DNA of 64,000 bases, taken from Paludibacter sp. 47-17 (GTDB taxonomy: Bacteria > Bacteroidota > Bacteroidia > Bacteroidales > Paludibacteraceae). Positions within the stretch are counted from its first letter, which is position 1; each line of letters starts with the position of its first letter. A model generated the notes under the pieces. It had not been told where the DNA came from. It saw only the letters and a program-made list of their open reading frames with translations, and did no database searches. The stretch covers positions 1 to 64,000 of the forward strand of contig MKVT01000014.1 of the NCBI GenBank assembly GCA_001898935.1, in the 5' to 3' direction. Below, in pieces: positions 45,395 to 53,943 of the stretch. The position numbers and the translations under genes were made by a program.

Positions 45395-47284
45395 TTAATA
45401 ACCATAGGAATTGGTAAGTTTGCCTTGCGAGTCGGAAATGGCTACCGAATGGATCGGATAAATGTACCGGTTGTCGCAAACCCCATTGTACGCTTTTTCG
45501 AGACCCGATCCGAATAATTCGATCCGGTTGTTCCAGTTGGTTTTGTTGCTTTCCGAAGCTCCAAACAACCACGACACCTTGGTGTATCCCAGGGCTTTCA
45601 GTTCGTCGGTTGTTTTAGCATCCAGGTCCGGACGATCTTCAAAAAAGTTGATGTCGGCCCAGTCGATATTTTCGTTATCAGCCTGGTATTTGTAGTAAAT
45701 AGCCAGCGGAAGCGACGAATAGGTATTGCCGAAGACGGTCACCACCTCGCCATTCAGCATGGCAATAAATTTCTGACGTTGCTCTTCAATTTTATCCTGA
45801 AGCATATTCCAACGGATCAGGTCGAACTTACGGATGGCTTCGCCTCCGAATTCCCAGGCACGCTCGTTTACAATAGCCTCGAAAAAGCTTTCTTTAGAGT
45901 TGAGCGCAGCCAGGTAGTTTTCTACCTTATCGGTATAATCGGCCGGTGCAAATGCCCGCTGACGAACCTTGCGCAGGGCTTCCTTGGCCTCTGCAGTAGG
46001 ACCGTTCAACTCGTTTTCGGTTTCGGCAAACATCAGCAATACATCCGAATAACGCATCACGACCCAATTGATCCCATATCCTATTTTACCGTTGGCGGCC
46101 AGGTTAAGCGCCAGCCAGGCCTGGCTCATCCAGCGCTGATCCCATTTACCGATATTGAACGACAAGGGATTGGTCTGAAACACCTCTTTGGTTTCGCCGG
46201 CCGAATTGCTGTACATGGCCTTTGCAACGGTGATATCGCGACGGCTGTCTTTCTGATCGAACGAATAGAAATAATATACGCTGGTATTGACCACATTGGC
46301 ATTATTGCCATAGCCGTATTTGGGATTGGCATAAAAACGAACTCCCACGCTATAGCCCATTTCTCCGTTCTGCCCGAGTCCTAACGCAACTTCATGTAAG
46401 TTCTCGTTGTAGGTGGTTTCAAATTTCAGGCTGTTCAGATTTTTCCACACATTGAGGTAGGAAGGATTCAGCTGATGAATTCCTTTTTCCATGATCTCCC
46501 GTGTTTTGGTATTGGCCAGTGTGTAGAATTTACGCCAGTCGCTCCGGCGTTCCATCGGAAATCCCGGTTTGTCGCGCAACGAATAGCCGCCGGCCGACAG
46601 ACAGATGCGGGCGGTCATCCCTTTTATAAACCCTTTGGTGATGCGTTCGACGGTATAACCTTGTTCGCCAATCCACGGCACGTAATGTTCCGCTTCGAGC
46701 AGATCGGCAATGATGTGGTCATAAATCGTATCGCGATCGGTTTTTCCGAGGTATACATTGCTCAGATCGGGCAAGGTAGGTTCGGTTTTAAAGGGTACGT
46801 CGCCCCAATGCTTCACCAGTTCGTAATAAGCCATGGCACGCAGGGTAAGCGCTTCGCCCAGGATCATTTTCATTCGCCTGCCGTTTTCTTCTTCCTCCAG
46901 CACAGGACTCAACTTGATACCTTCGATCAGCAGATTGGCACGTTCGATCATGCGGTAGATATTGGTCCAGGTAAGTACGCTGTTGCCTGTAGTGGAATAG
47001 TAATTCGAAACTCCGCGGTTGGTATTCTGATTGTAACTGGTTTCGTCGGCACCTACAAATTCAATGTCCGAATTTGTCGACCAGTTCAGCGAAACACGCT
47101 GTGCATACATATTGGCATCGGCCGACATGGCGTATACTCCCATCAGTACGTCTTCGGCATTGGACACCGACCGATAGACCGTAATATTATCGTATTTCGA
47201 CGGAGAATAAGTGTCGAGAAAATCTTCGCACGACACGAAGAATACACTTAAAACCAGCAAAACTATTAATTGATATTTTTTCAT
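45395..47284 (-). CDS. SusD/RagB-type glycan-binding lipoprotein
   Basis: A 629-residue SusD-like lid of the SusCD importer. The lipobox FFVSC is followed by EDFLDT, the usual surface export signal and SusD start. Helical TPR-like units hold the typical patterns (RMIERANLLIEGI; LGEALTLRAMAYYELVKHWGDVPF; AIVNERAWEFGGEAIRKFDLIRW). The ligand is inferred from the enzymes around it: oligosaccharides from pectin. It lies 12 bases after SusC. Confidence 0.97.
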   Translation of the reverse strand: MKKYQLIVLLVLSVFFVSCEDFLDTYSPSKYDNITVYRSVSNAEDVLMGVYAMSADANMYAQRVSLNWSTNSDIEFVGADETSYNQNTNRGVSNYYSTTGNSVLTWTNIYRMIERANLLIEGIKLSPVLEEEENGRRMKMILGEALTLRAMAYYELVKHWGDVPFKTEPTLPDLSNVYLGKTDRDTIYDHIIADLLEAEHYVPWIGEQGYTVERITKGFIKGMTARICLSAGGYSLRDKPGFPMERRSDWRKFYTLANTKTREIMEKGIHQLNPSYLNVWKNLNSLKFETTYNENLHEVALGLGQNGEMGYSVGVRFYANPKYGYGNNANVVNTSVYYFYSFDQKDSRRDITVAKAMYSNSAGETKEVFQTNPLSFNIGKWDQRWMSQAWLALNLAANGKIGYGINWVVMRYSDVLLMFAETENELNGPTAEAKEALRKVRQRAFAPADYTDKVENYLAALNSKESFFEAIVNERAWEFGGEAIRKFDLIRWNMLQDKIEEQRQKFIAMLNGEVVTVFGNTYSSLPLAIYYKYQADNENIDWADINFFEDRPDLDAKTTDELKALGYTKVSWLFGASESNKTNWNNRIELFGSGLEKAYNGVCDNRYIYPIHSVAISDSQGKLTNSYGY

Positions 47285-47296
47285 CTTTCTCTCAAT

Positions 47297-50200
47297 TTAG
47301 AATGTTACATTAATACCTGCCACAAACGAACGGGCTTTGGGATAAGCAGAATAGTCGACGCCAGGTGTAAGCGGTGTGCTGCGACGGGTACTTACTTCGG
47401 GATCGGGTCCCGTGTAATTGGTCAGAACAAACAGGTTGTACCCTGTTGCATAAATCCGGAAGTTCTCCATTTGCAACTTCCTAGCCAGCTTCTGGGGCAA
47501 CGAATAACCAAAGGTAAGGTTGTTCAGACGAAGGAACGACCCATCTTCAACAGCCCACGAATGGAACACGGTAGTCGTCATTATCGGATGCCAGATCGAC
47601 GCATGCTGATTGAGCTCGGCCAAACGAACCGGGTCGCCGTAGGTTCCGTGATACACATTATTACCGGTTGCCGGATCGATTGTCGTAAAGCGGTTGGCCA
47701 GACTCATCTCCGAACTCAGGTTCTGATAGCGGCGTGTGAGCAAATACGAGGTATTATCAATTTTATTGGCATTGTAAATATCGTTACCGAACGACCAGTT
47801 GAAGAACGCCGAAATATCGAATCCTTTAAAGGTTGAATTAAGGCCGAAACCTCCGGTATGAACCGGATTGGCATTGCCGATCACGGTACGGTCGTCTTCG
47901 TTGATTTTACCGTCGGGTACTCCGTCGGGACCCGAAATATCTTTCAGTTTCAAGGCTCCGGGCCCGAAATATTTACCCATGCTGATTAAAGTTGCATTGC
48001 TGGGTACACCCGCGTTGAGGTCCCATGACTTGGTAGTTGCATTCCAGGTAAAATCGTTGAACGAATACATACCGTCGGTAACATATCCGTACATCTGTCC
48101 AACCGGTCCGCCTTCCTGTACCAGGTAATCGTATTGAGGCTCGGCACTACCGTTCCAACCCGACCCGTACAACTTGAAGTTATTCTCGCCGTTGGAGAAT
48201 TTGTCGATATTGTTCTTGTTGAACGATATATTGAAGTTGGCCGACAAGGTGAAATCTTTCTTTTCGATAATGTAGGCATTCAATGCCAGCTCGACTCCCC
48301 GGTTGGAAGTTTGTCCCACGTTTTGATACTGATACGTATAACCCGAAGCCGAAGGCAGCGGCACAGCTACGATCAGGTCTTTGGTTTTATTCCAATATAC
48401 CTCCAGCGTACCCGACAAGCGGTTGTTGAACAATCCAAAATCTAATCCTAAGTTCTGCGTAATAGTAGTTTCCCAGGTCAGATCCAGGTTACGCAAAGTC
48501 TGACTGGGTACAATGGCATTTTCAATATTCTCGTTCGGATAATAGGTTTTTGTACGCGTCAAATCCACGTATTCGTAATCCTGACGCCAGTAGGTACCTA
48601 CACGGCTGTTTCCTACTTCACCGTAACTCAACCGGAATTTCAGGTTCGACAACCAGTCTTTCTGGTCGGCAAGAAACGACTCCTCCGAAGCGCGCCAGGC
48701 GAATGCGGCCCCCGGGAAGAATCCCCACTTGTTGTTCGGCGAAAAAGCATTTGCCCCGTCTTGACGAGCAGTAAGCGTCAACAAGTATTTGTCGGCAAAC
48801 GACATATTCAAACGTCCGAAGAACGAACTCAAACGCACAGGTTCGCCAATCGAAGTATAGGTGGGCAGCGGTGTTCCGTTCGACATGGCTGCAAGCACTC
48901 CGTCCACCGTTTTATCAACCGGGAAAAATTTCGACAGTGCAGTGGTACGATCGGTTCGCGAATTAGTAATCTCCTGTCCCAGCAACACGTTGAACCGGCC
49001 CTGATTCACTTTAAAATCGTAATTCAGGGTGTTCGAAATACTCCACGCCTTACCCACGTCGAACATTTTCTGTGCAACAGGTTGCCCTCCGTTGTCGCGC
49101 GAAGTTCCGGTTCCTTGTGTCCATACCTGATCGTCGCGATTCATAATGAAATTATAATTGACATTGCTCGAAACGCGCAAGCCTTTCATTACGTTCCAGT
49201 TGATGGCTCCGTTGTACACATTGCTGAATTTGTTTTGAGCACGGTATTCGTTCTTAATCGACAGTACCGGATCGAGCAGCAAACTGGCCGCCTCGGGCGA
49301 GTTCAGATTATCATCGTCGTCGAGATTCTGGTCGAAACCGCGCAACCCGCGGGTAGGCGCATACTTCACCACATTTCGCAGCTTGGTAGTGGCCCCCGAA
49401 CCCGACGATACGCTGGGTCCGTCGATAATCGAATTCGATAAACGCGTACTAAACACAAAATCGAAACTCTTGTTGAGTTTGGTACTTATTTTAAAATTGG
49501 CATTGGTACGGCTGAAGGCCGAATTAATCATGGTATAATCCTCGTCGGTTTGCGTCAGACTCAGACTATACTTCGTATCCTTGTTACCGCCAATCAAACT
49601 CAGGTTGTAATATTGCTGAACACCGGTATTGTTGAACACTTCGTTCTGCCAGTTGGTACCGGGATCCGATTTATAAATATCGATATCCTGGAAACGGCCG
49701 TAGTAATTCTGGAATGCATTTCCCTGATCGAGTTCGTACTGATAGTACACGTATTCGTAAGGCGAAAGCACGTCGATGATGTTGGAAGTGCGTTTCATAC
49801 CTACATAACTGTTTAAACTCAGCGAAACCTTTCCTTCACGTCCGCTCTTGGTGGTTACCACGATCACCCCGTTGGCGCCCTGTGCACCATAAATCGCTGT
49901 CGATGCAGCATCCTTCAGTACGTCGATAGAGGCAATATCGGTAGGAGCGATGTCCGAAATACTGTTCACAATAAAGCCATCGACTACGTACAGCGGCGAG
50001 TTATCCTGTGTAATCGAACCTCCTCCACGCACCCGGATCATAATCTCAGCATCGGGCGAACCTTCGGTGGAAGTTACCGTCACCCCTGCCAAACGACCGG
50101 TAAGAGCCTGTGCAGTAGAGGTTACCGGAATATCCTTCAGGGCTTTCTCGCCCACCGACGAAACGGCACCCGTCAAATCGGCCTTACGTACCGTTCCATA

Positions 50201-50530
50201 CCCGATTACCACCACATCTTCCAGTACTTTGGTATCTTCTTCCAGGGTCACATTGATAACCGAACCCGTAATTTGTACTTCTTTAGCTTTCATTCCCACA
50301 TAAGTCACCTGTAAGGTACGTGCCGACGAAGGTACCGAAAGAGTGTACTTACCATTGATATCGGTAATAGTACCCTGCGATCCGCCTTTTACCATTACCG
50401 ACGCGCCGATGACCACCTCTCCGCTCGAATCGGTAACAACCCCGCTCACGGTGCGTTGTTGCGCCATAACCTGAACCGTTGCTACCGTACATAGCAATAC
50501 GATTCCTAAAAACTTTAAGATTCTTTCCAT
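47297..50530 (-). CDS. SusC/RagA-type TonB-dependent outer membrane transporter
   Basis: A 1077-residue TonB-dependent barrel that imports glycans together with SusD. Signal peptide about 1-23. A carboxypeptidase-like regulatory domain (TVSGVVTDSSGEVVIGASV ... LQVTYVGMKA) spans about 27-105. The plug contains EDVVVIGYGTVRKADLTGAV near 107 and the SusC signature SIDVLKDAASTAIYGAQGANGVIVVTTK near 200. The 22-strand barrel ends in ...FVAGINVTF with a terminal Phe. No extra anti-sigma-interacting (STN) domain is seen, so it is probably not a signalling transducer. Confidence 0.97.
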   Translation of the reverse strand: MERILKFLGIVLLCTVATVQVMAQQRTVSGVVTDSSGEVVIGASVMVKGGSQGTITDINGKYTLSVPSSARTLQVTYVGMKAKEVQITGSVINVTLEEDTKVLEDVVVIGYGTVRKADLTGAVSSVGEKALKDIPVTSTAQALTGRLAGVTVTSTEGSPDAEIMIRVRGGGSITQDNSPLYVVDGFIVNSISDIAPTDIASIDVLKDAASTAIYGAQGANGVIVVTTKSGREGKVSLSLNSYVGMKRTSNIIDVLSPYEYVYYQYELDQGNAFQNYYGRFQDIDIYKSDPGTNWQNEVFNNTGVQQYYNLSLIGGNKDTKYSLSLTQTDEDYTMINSAFSRTNANFKISTKLNKSFDFVFSTRLSNSIIDGPSVSSGSGATTKLRNVVKYAPTRGLRGFDQNLDDDDNLNSPEAASLLLDPVLSIKNEYRAQNKFSNVYNGAINWNVMKGLRVSSNVNYNFIMNRDDQVWTQGTGTSRDNGGQPVAQKMFDVGKAWSISNTLNYDFKVNQGRFNVLLGQEITNSRTDRTTALSKFFPVDKTVDGVLAAMSNGTPLPTYTSIGEPVRLSSFFGRLNMSFADKYLLTLTARQDGANAFSPNNKWGFFPGAAFAWRASEESFLADQKDWLSNLKFRLSYGEVGNSRVGTYWRQDYEYVDLTRTKTYYPNENIENAIVPSQTLRNLDLTWETTITQNLGLDFGLFNNRLSGTLEVYWNKTKDLIVAVPLPSASGYTYQYQNVGQTSNRGVELALNAYIIEKKDFTLSANFNISFNKNNIDKFSNGENNFKLYGSGWNGSAEPQYDYLVQEGGPVGQMYGYVTDGMYSFNDFTWNATTKSWDLNAGVPSNATLISMGKYFGPGALKLKDISGPDGVPDGKINEDDRTVIGNANPVHTGGFGLNSTFKGFDISAFFNWSFGNDIYNANKIDNTSYLLTRRYQNLSSEMSLANRFTTIDPATGNNVYHGTYGDPVRLAELNQHASIWHPIMTTTVFHSWAVEDGSFLRLNNLTFGYSLPQKLARKLQMENFRIYATGYNLFVLTNYTGPDPEVSTRRSTPLTPGVDYSAYPKARSFVAGINVTF

Positions 50531-50545
50531 ATACTCATTTTCAAA

Positions 50546-51811
50546 TTATTTCTTGATGATTTTCTGAACATGCTGCATTCCCCGAGCATCGGTGGCACGG
50601 ACGATATAATGGCCGCTGTGCAACTCTTTCACTCCCAGTTCGGAGACATTGGTTGCACCGGCAACGCGCATACCCATCAGATTCAACACTTCTACATCGC
50701 GGTATTCGCGATCGAACATCACCCGGTCGACAACCGGATTGGGATAAACCAGCATCGAACCGGCCTTTACATCGTTCAATCCGGTGAATCCGGCATGTCC
50801 GCGCGGATCGCCTACCGATGTAATGCGAGCCGGCAGCATTTCAATTTTAAAATCGGCACCCATCACTACTTCGGTAACCGTAGTGTTGACATCGTAAGCT
50901 GTCCAGGCCGTATTCGTCGGCGATGGTTTGATCAACGCATTGATCTTGCCCGGAAACTGATTGCTCATAATCACCGAATTGGTAAGCGATAAAACGGCCG
51001 TACTCGAAAGATTGATGGCTCCCTTTACAATGGTATCGGCCGCAGCAACGCTTTTGGGGAAATACATCAAGGTATTGCTGATACTTAGTTTCGACCCTTC
51101 GATTGCTTTGCTCAGTCCAACCACATCTTTGTTGCCTTTTAAGTCGCAATTGTAAATAGTGACCTTATCCATCACGAACTCAAACGGCATGGTAGCTTCT
51201 TCGGAATACACAATTCCTCCCAGGGCATCGACAAAAGTAGAATTGGTAATGCTTATTTTCGATACTTTTGCAGTCTTAAGACCAATGGTAGCATAACCCG
51301 AATTAACCGAACTCACATTCTTTACCGTAACATTGTCGATCGTCACCTCGCCAATGGTAGCTATATTGGTGGTGTTATCGGCGCGGATAAGTCCGCGTCC
51401 CAGGTTCGACACTTCGCAATTGGTAATACGGATAAAATCGATCGCCGCTACTTCGGTAACGGCCTGAATCCCGTATTTACTATCGGAATTGGTTTCCGAT
51501 CCATCGGCATCGTAATAAAATTTCAATCCATCGAGATGAACCGATCCTCCGTTTTTCAATAAAATACCCAATTTCAGCATGGGCTTTTTCGATAAACCCG
51601 GGGCAGCCTTAATCGTGATTTTTTTGGCAATGCTCAAGGCGGTCTGAACCAGCTCGGTATCGGCCTGGCCAATAACAATCACATCGCCATCGGCAGCCGC
51701 ATCGACAGCTGTTTTCAGTTCTTCCGAAGTGTTGACGGTGGTTTCGGCAGCATAGGTACCCAGGCTAAAAGCGGCAACCACTACCGCGAGGAGTAAAAAT
51801 CGACGTCTCAT
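50546..51811 (-). CDS. Secreted DUF4957 beta-helix protein with T9SS sorting domain
   Basis: A 421-residue protein with a signal peptide (cleavage near TYAAE, residue 21). A DUF4957-type beta-helix (about 25-335) is paralogous to the N-terminal module of the methylesterase and ends in SVGDPR. The C-terminal T9SS type A domain (YPNPVVDRVMFD ... MQHVQKIIKK) is at about 350-421. No catalytic domain is recognisable. Being placed directly upstream of SusC and secreted suggests a pectin-binding or lyase role, which is inference. Gaps of 15 and 24 bases place it in the same transcript as SusC and PL1. Confidence 0.85.
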   Translation of the reverse strand: MRRRFLLLAVVVAAFSLGTYAAETTVNTSEELKTAVDAAADGDVIVIGQADTELVQTALSIAKKITIKAAPGLSKKPMLKLGILLKNGGSVHLDGLKFYYDADGSETNSDSKYGIQAVTEVAAIDFIRITNCEVSNLGRGLIRADNTTNIATIGEVTIDNVTVKNVSSVNSGYATIGLKTAKVSKISITNSTFVDALGGIVYSEEATMPFEFVMDKVTIYNCDLKGNKDVVGLSKAIEGSKLSISNTLMYFPKSVAAADTIVKGAINLSSTAVLSLTNSVIMSNQFPGKINALIKPSPTNTAWTAYDVNTTVTEVVMGADFKIEMLPARITSVGDPRGHAGFTGLNDVKAGSMLVYPNPVVDRVMFDREYRDVEVLNLMGMRVAGATNVSELGVKELHSGHYIVRATDARGMQHVQKIIKK

Positions 51812-51835
51812 AATATTAAATTTTAAATGTTTGTT

Positions 51836-53695
51836 TTATTGTTTGATAAATTTGGTTACAAACGGATGCTGAAATCCGGAGTGCACTACCTGAAGCAGGT
51901 AAGTGCCCTGAGCAAAATGGCTCAGCGGCATGGGATAGAACACTGCCAAAGGCTCGTGAAAATGCACCATCCTACCCGTGAGGTCGGTTACTCTCACCTG
52001 CTGCATCGGCTGTTCCGACTCCAGCAGGATCTCCTGCTCCATGCGACGGACGATCACCTTCGAAGCATTCGGCAACGGTGATTCGACCGACACGGTGATG
52101 GCATCCCTGTTTTGCTCCGCGGTAATATCCTCGACAAGCGAGTTGAGGTACATTTCGATGAACGTATAGCCCGAATCGTGTGTATCGTTGGCAGTTTTGC
52201 CCGGAAAATTGGTTTCGAGCCATCCGTCGGGGATACCATCGGCATTGCTGTCGGTAACCGGGTCGCCACCGGCCAGCACCGGCCAGGGAGTCCAGTCGGA
52301 CGGGGCATCGGACGGACGAATATCGGTTTCGGAATCGATAATTCCGTTTTTCGGATACGATGTACTTTTCCAGTTAATGGTAGTGGCGGTAGTAAGCGTT
52401 TCGTTGCCAATCACGGTTCCGGCCGGATAGGTCACCGTTCCTTTGCCGTTGTAAGGCGATAATCCTTTGAACGCAGCTGTTCCCGTGCGGGTTTCATGCA
52501 CGATACGGGCATCGTGCGCATCGCGCCGGAGACTGGCTCCGGCATAGGCCAGCACTTTTTCGTAGGCTGTTGAAGCCAGATGAGTGGTGACTTCGCCGGT
52601 TGCAAAAGGAAGCTCTGTTTTGAGGGCGGCTTTTTCGGCAGCTGTTATATTATAGGCCGAATTGATCTGGTTATACACACCATAATTCCAGTTATGCTGG
52701 GTGGCGTTGAGACAGATAGTCTTATCGGCTGTCGAAGTACTGGTGGATGCATCCACGATATTGCCCTCGATAAAAAATTTACCGAACTTATTATTGATCG
52801 GATAAAACGAATCGGAACTCGGCAGACCGGTTTTCTTATCGATCGCAATAATGCGGGCACGATTGGTACCCGATGCAGTGGCCGGACCCGGCTTATAATA
52901 ATTGTTTACAATATTAACATTCATGGCTTCGGCACCATAGCAACCCACCCCGGCCCAGTTGTAGATTACACAATTCCGCATATCGACATATTCCTGTCCC
53001 TGCGTGGTGGAGCCCGGCCCGAATCTCGGAGTGCGGCTATCGTTGTGAGCCATCAGGTTGTGATGAAAGCTTGCGTTTTTCCCGCCCCAGATGCCACCGT
53101 ACCCGTGCGGCCCTTTCGAATGCTTGGCCAGCCGGAGGCTTTCGGCGATGATACTCCATTGCAGGGTAATATTTTCTCCTTCATACAACGATACACATTC
53201 GTCGGTACTCCAGCTGAACGAACAATGATCGATGATAATATTCTTATAACGCCGGCTACCCATCACATCGGCACCATCGGCGCTGGTAACACGCTCCTGC
53301 CCCATGCGAAAACGTAAGTAGCGGATAATAACGTTATTGGCGCTGATGGTTACAGGTTGACCGGCCACCGCCACTCCGTCGCCGGGAGCCGATTGCCCGG
53401 CAATGGTTACATCGCCTCTGGAAATGGAAAGAGGAGAGTTGAGCCAGATCGTACCCGCTACCCGGAATAGAATGGTGCGCGCACCCGTTTGCGAAAGACA
53501 CCAGCGCAACGAACCTTCGCGGGTTGCTGCATTTCCGGTATTACTGTCGCCCAGATTGGTCACAAAATATACCGTACCTCCCCGGCCACCGGTCGTAAAC
53601 CGGCCGTGCCCTTCGGCTCCGGGAAATGCGGGAAGTTGCGACCATAGAGTTATCGATGCACTTAGTGCCAGCAGTAAAAAAAATGTTTTTTTCAT
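51836..53695 (-). CDS. PL1 pectate lyase with T9SS sorting domain
   Basis: A 619-residue secreted pectate lyase that cuts polygalacturonate by beta-elimination. The start chosen at 53695 gives a clean signal peptide (ALSASITLWSQ). The PL1 fold begins PAFPGAEGHGRFTTGGRGG and continues with VAGTIWL, IIIDHCSFSWSTDEC, ITLQWSIIAESL and the HNDSRTPRFGP region with its conserved Arg. About 440-520 is a linker with a calcium-loop-like DSNADGIPDGW. The T9SS domain forms the last 70 residues (LTGRMVHFHEP ... TKFIKQ). It is the first gene of the pectin run. No clear −7 motif precedes it, so a regulated promoter is likely. Confidence 0.93.
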   Translation of the reverse strand: MKKTFFLLLALSASITLWSQLPAFPGAEGHGRFTTGGRGGTVYFVTNLGDSNTGNAATREGSLRWCLSQTGARTILFRVAGTIWLNSPLSISRGDVTIAGQSAPGDGVAVAGQPVTISANNVIIRYLRFRMGQERVTSADGADVMGSRRYKNIIIDHCSFSWSTDECVSLYEGENITLQWSIIAESLRLAKHSKGPHGYGGIWGGKNASFHHNLMAHNDSRTPRFGPGSTTQGQEYVDMRNCVIYNWAGVGCYGAEAMNVNIVNNYYKPGPATASGTNRARIIAIDKKTGLPSSDSFYPINNKFGKFFIEGNIVDASTSTSTADKTICLNATQHNWNYGVYNQINSAYNITAAEKAALKTELPFATGEVTTHLASTAYEKVLAYAGASLRRDAHDARIVHETRTGTAAFKGLSPYNGKGTVTYPAGTVIGNETLTTATTINWKSTSYPKNGIIDSETDIRPSDAPSDWTPWPVLAGGDPVTDSNADGIPDGWLETNFPGKTANDTHDSGYTFIEMYLNSLVEDITAEQNRDAITVSVESPLPNASKVIVRRMEQEILLESEQPMQQVRVTDLTGRMVHFHEPLAVFYPMPLSHFAQGTYLLQVVHSGFQHPFVTKFIKQ

Positions 53696-53858
53696 GGATT
53701 TTTCCGACTCGTTTTCTGAATGCAATGTTACACAATTTAATGCATTTTAAGTGTGGATTAATTGGCGCAATTAGGGGGACAAATTAATTCACCCGCAACA
53801 AATCTGTTAAAATCCACAGGATTTGATAAAAAGTTCACCCGCCGGGCAAGCCCGCCAC

Positions 53859-53904
53859 GCCCTAAAGCCGGCGGGACAGGACATGCTACGGCCGGCTTTA
53901 GGGC
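53859..53904. repeat. GC-rich palindromic element
   Basis: A perfect 14-bp inverted repeat, GCCCTAAAGCCGGC at 53859-53872 with its complement at 53891-53904, spaced by 18 bases. It is more GC-rich than its surroundings and lies directly after another GC-rich direct/inverted motif (CCCGCCGGGC). It resembles REP-type intergenic palindromes; no other copy is seen in the window. Confidence 0.6.
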
Positions 53905-53908
53905 ATTA

Positions 53909-53940
53909 AAAAAAGGGAAACCTCCACGGCTTCCCTTTTC
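53909..53940 (-). terminator. Terminator of the RNase G gene
   Basis: On the minus strand AAAGGGAA pairs with TTCCCTTT across an 11-base loop, followed by seven T. It starts four bases after the stop codon. Confidence 0.8.
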
Positions 53941-53943
53941 TTA

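Larger units (their letters stand above)
53726..53943. other. Intergenic region upstream of the pectin locus
   Basis: About 220 bases between pectate lyase and the RNase G gene, both on the minus strand. It holds the inverted repeat at 53859-53904, the RNase G terminator and presumably the pectin locus promoter, which shows no obvious TAnnTTTG match. Confidence 0.5.

Noticed and set aside
45376-45405. Upstream start for the DUF4957 surface lipoprotein
   Set aside because: It would overlap SusD and move the lipobox away from the N-terminus.
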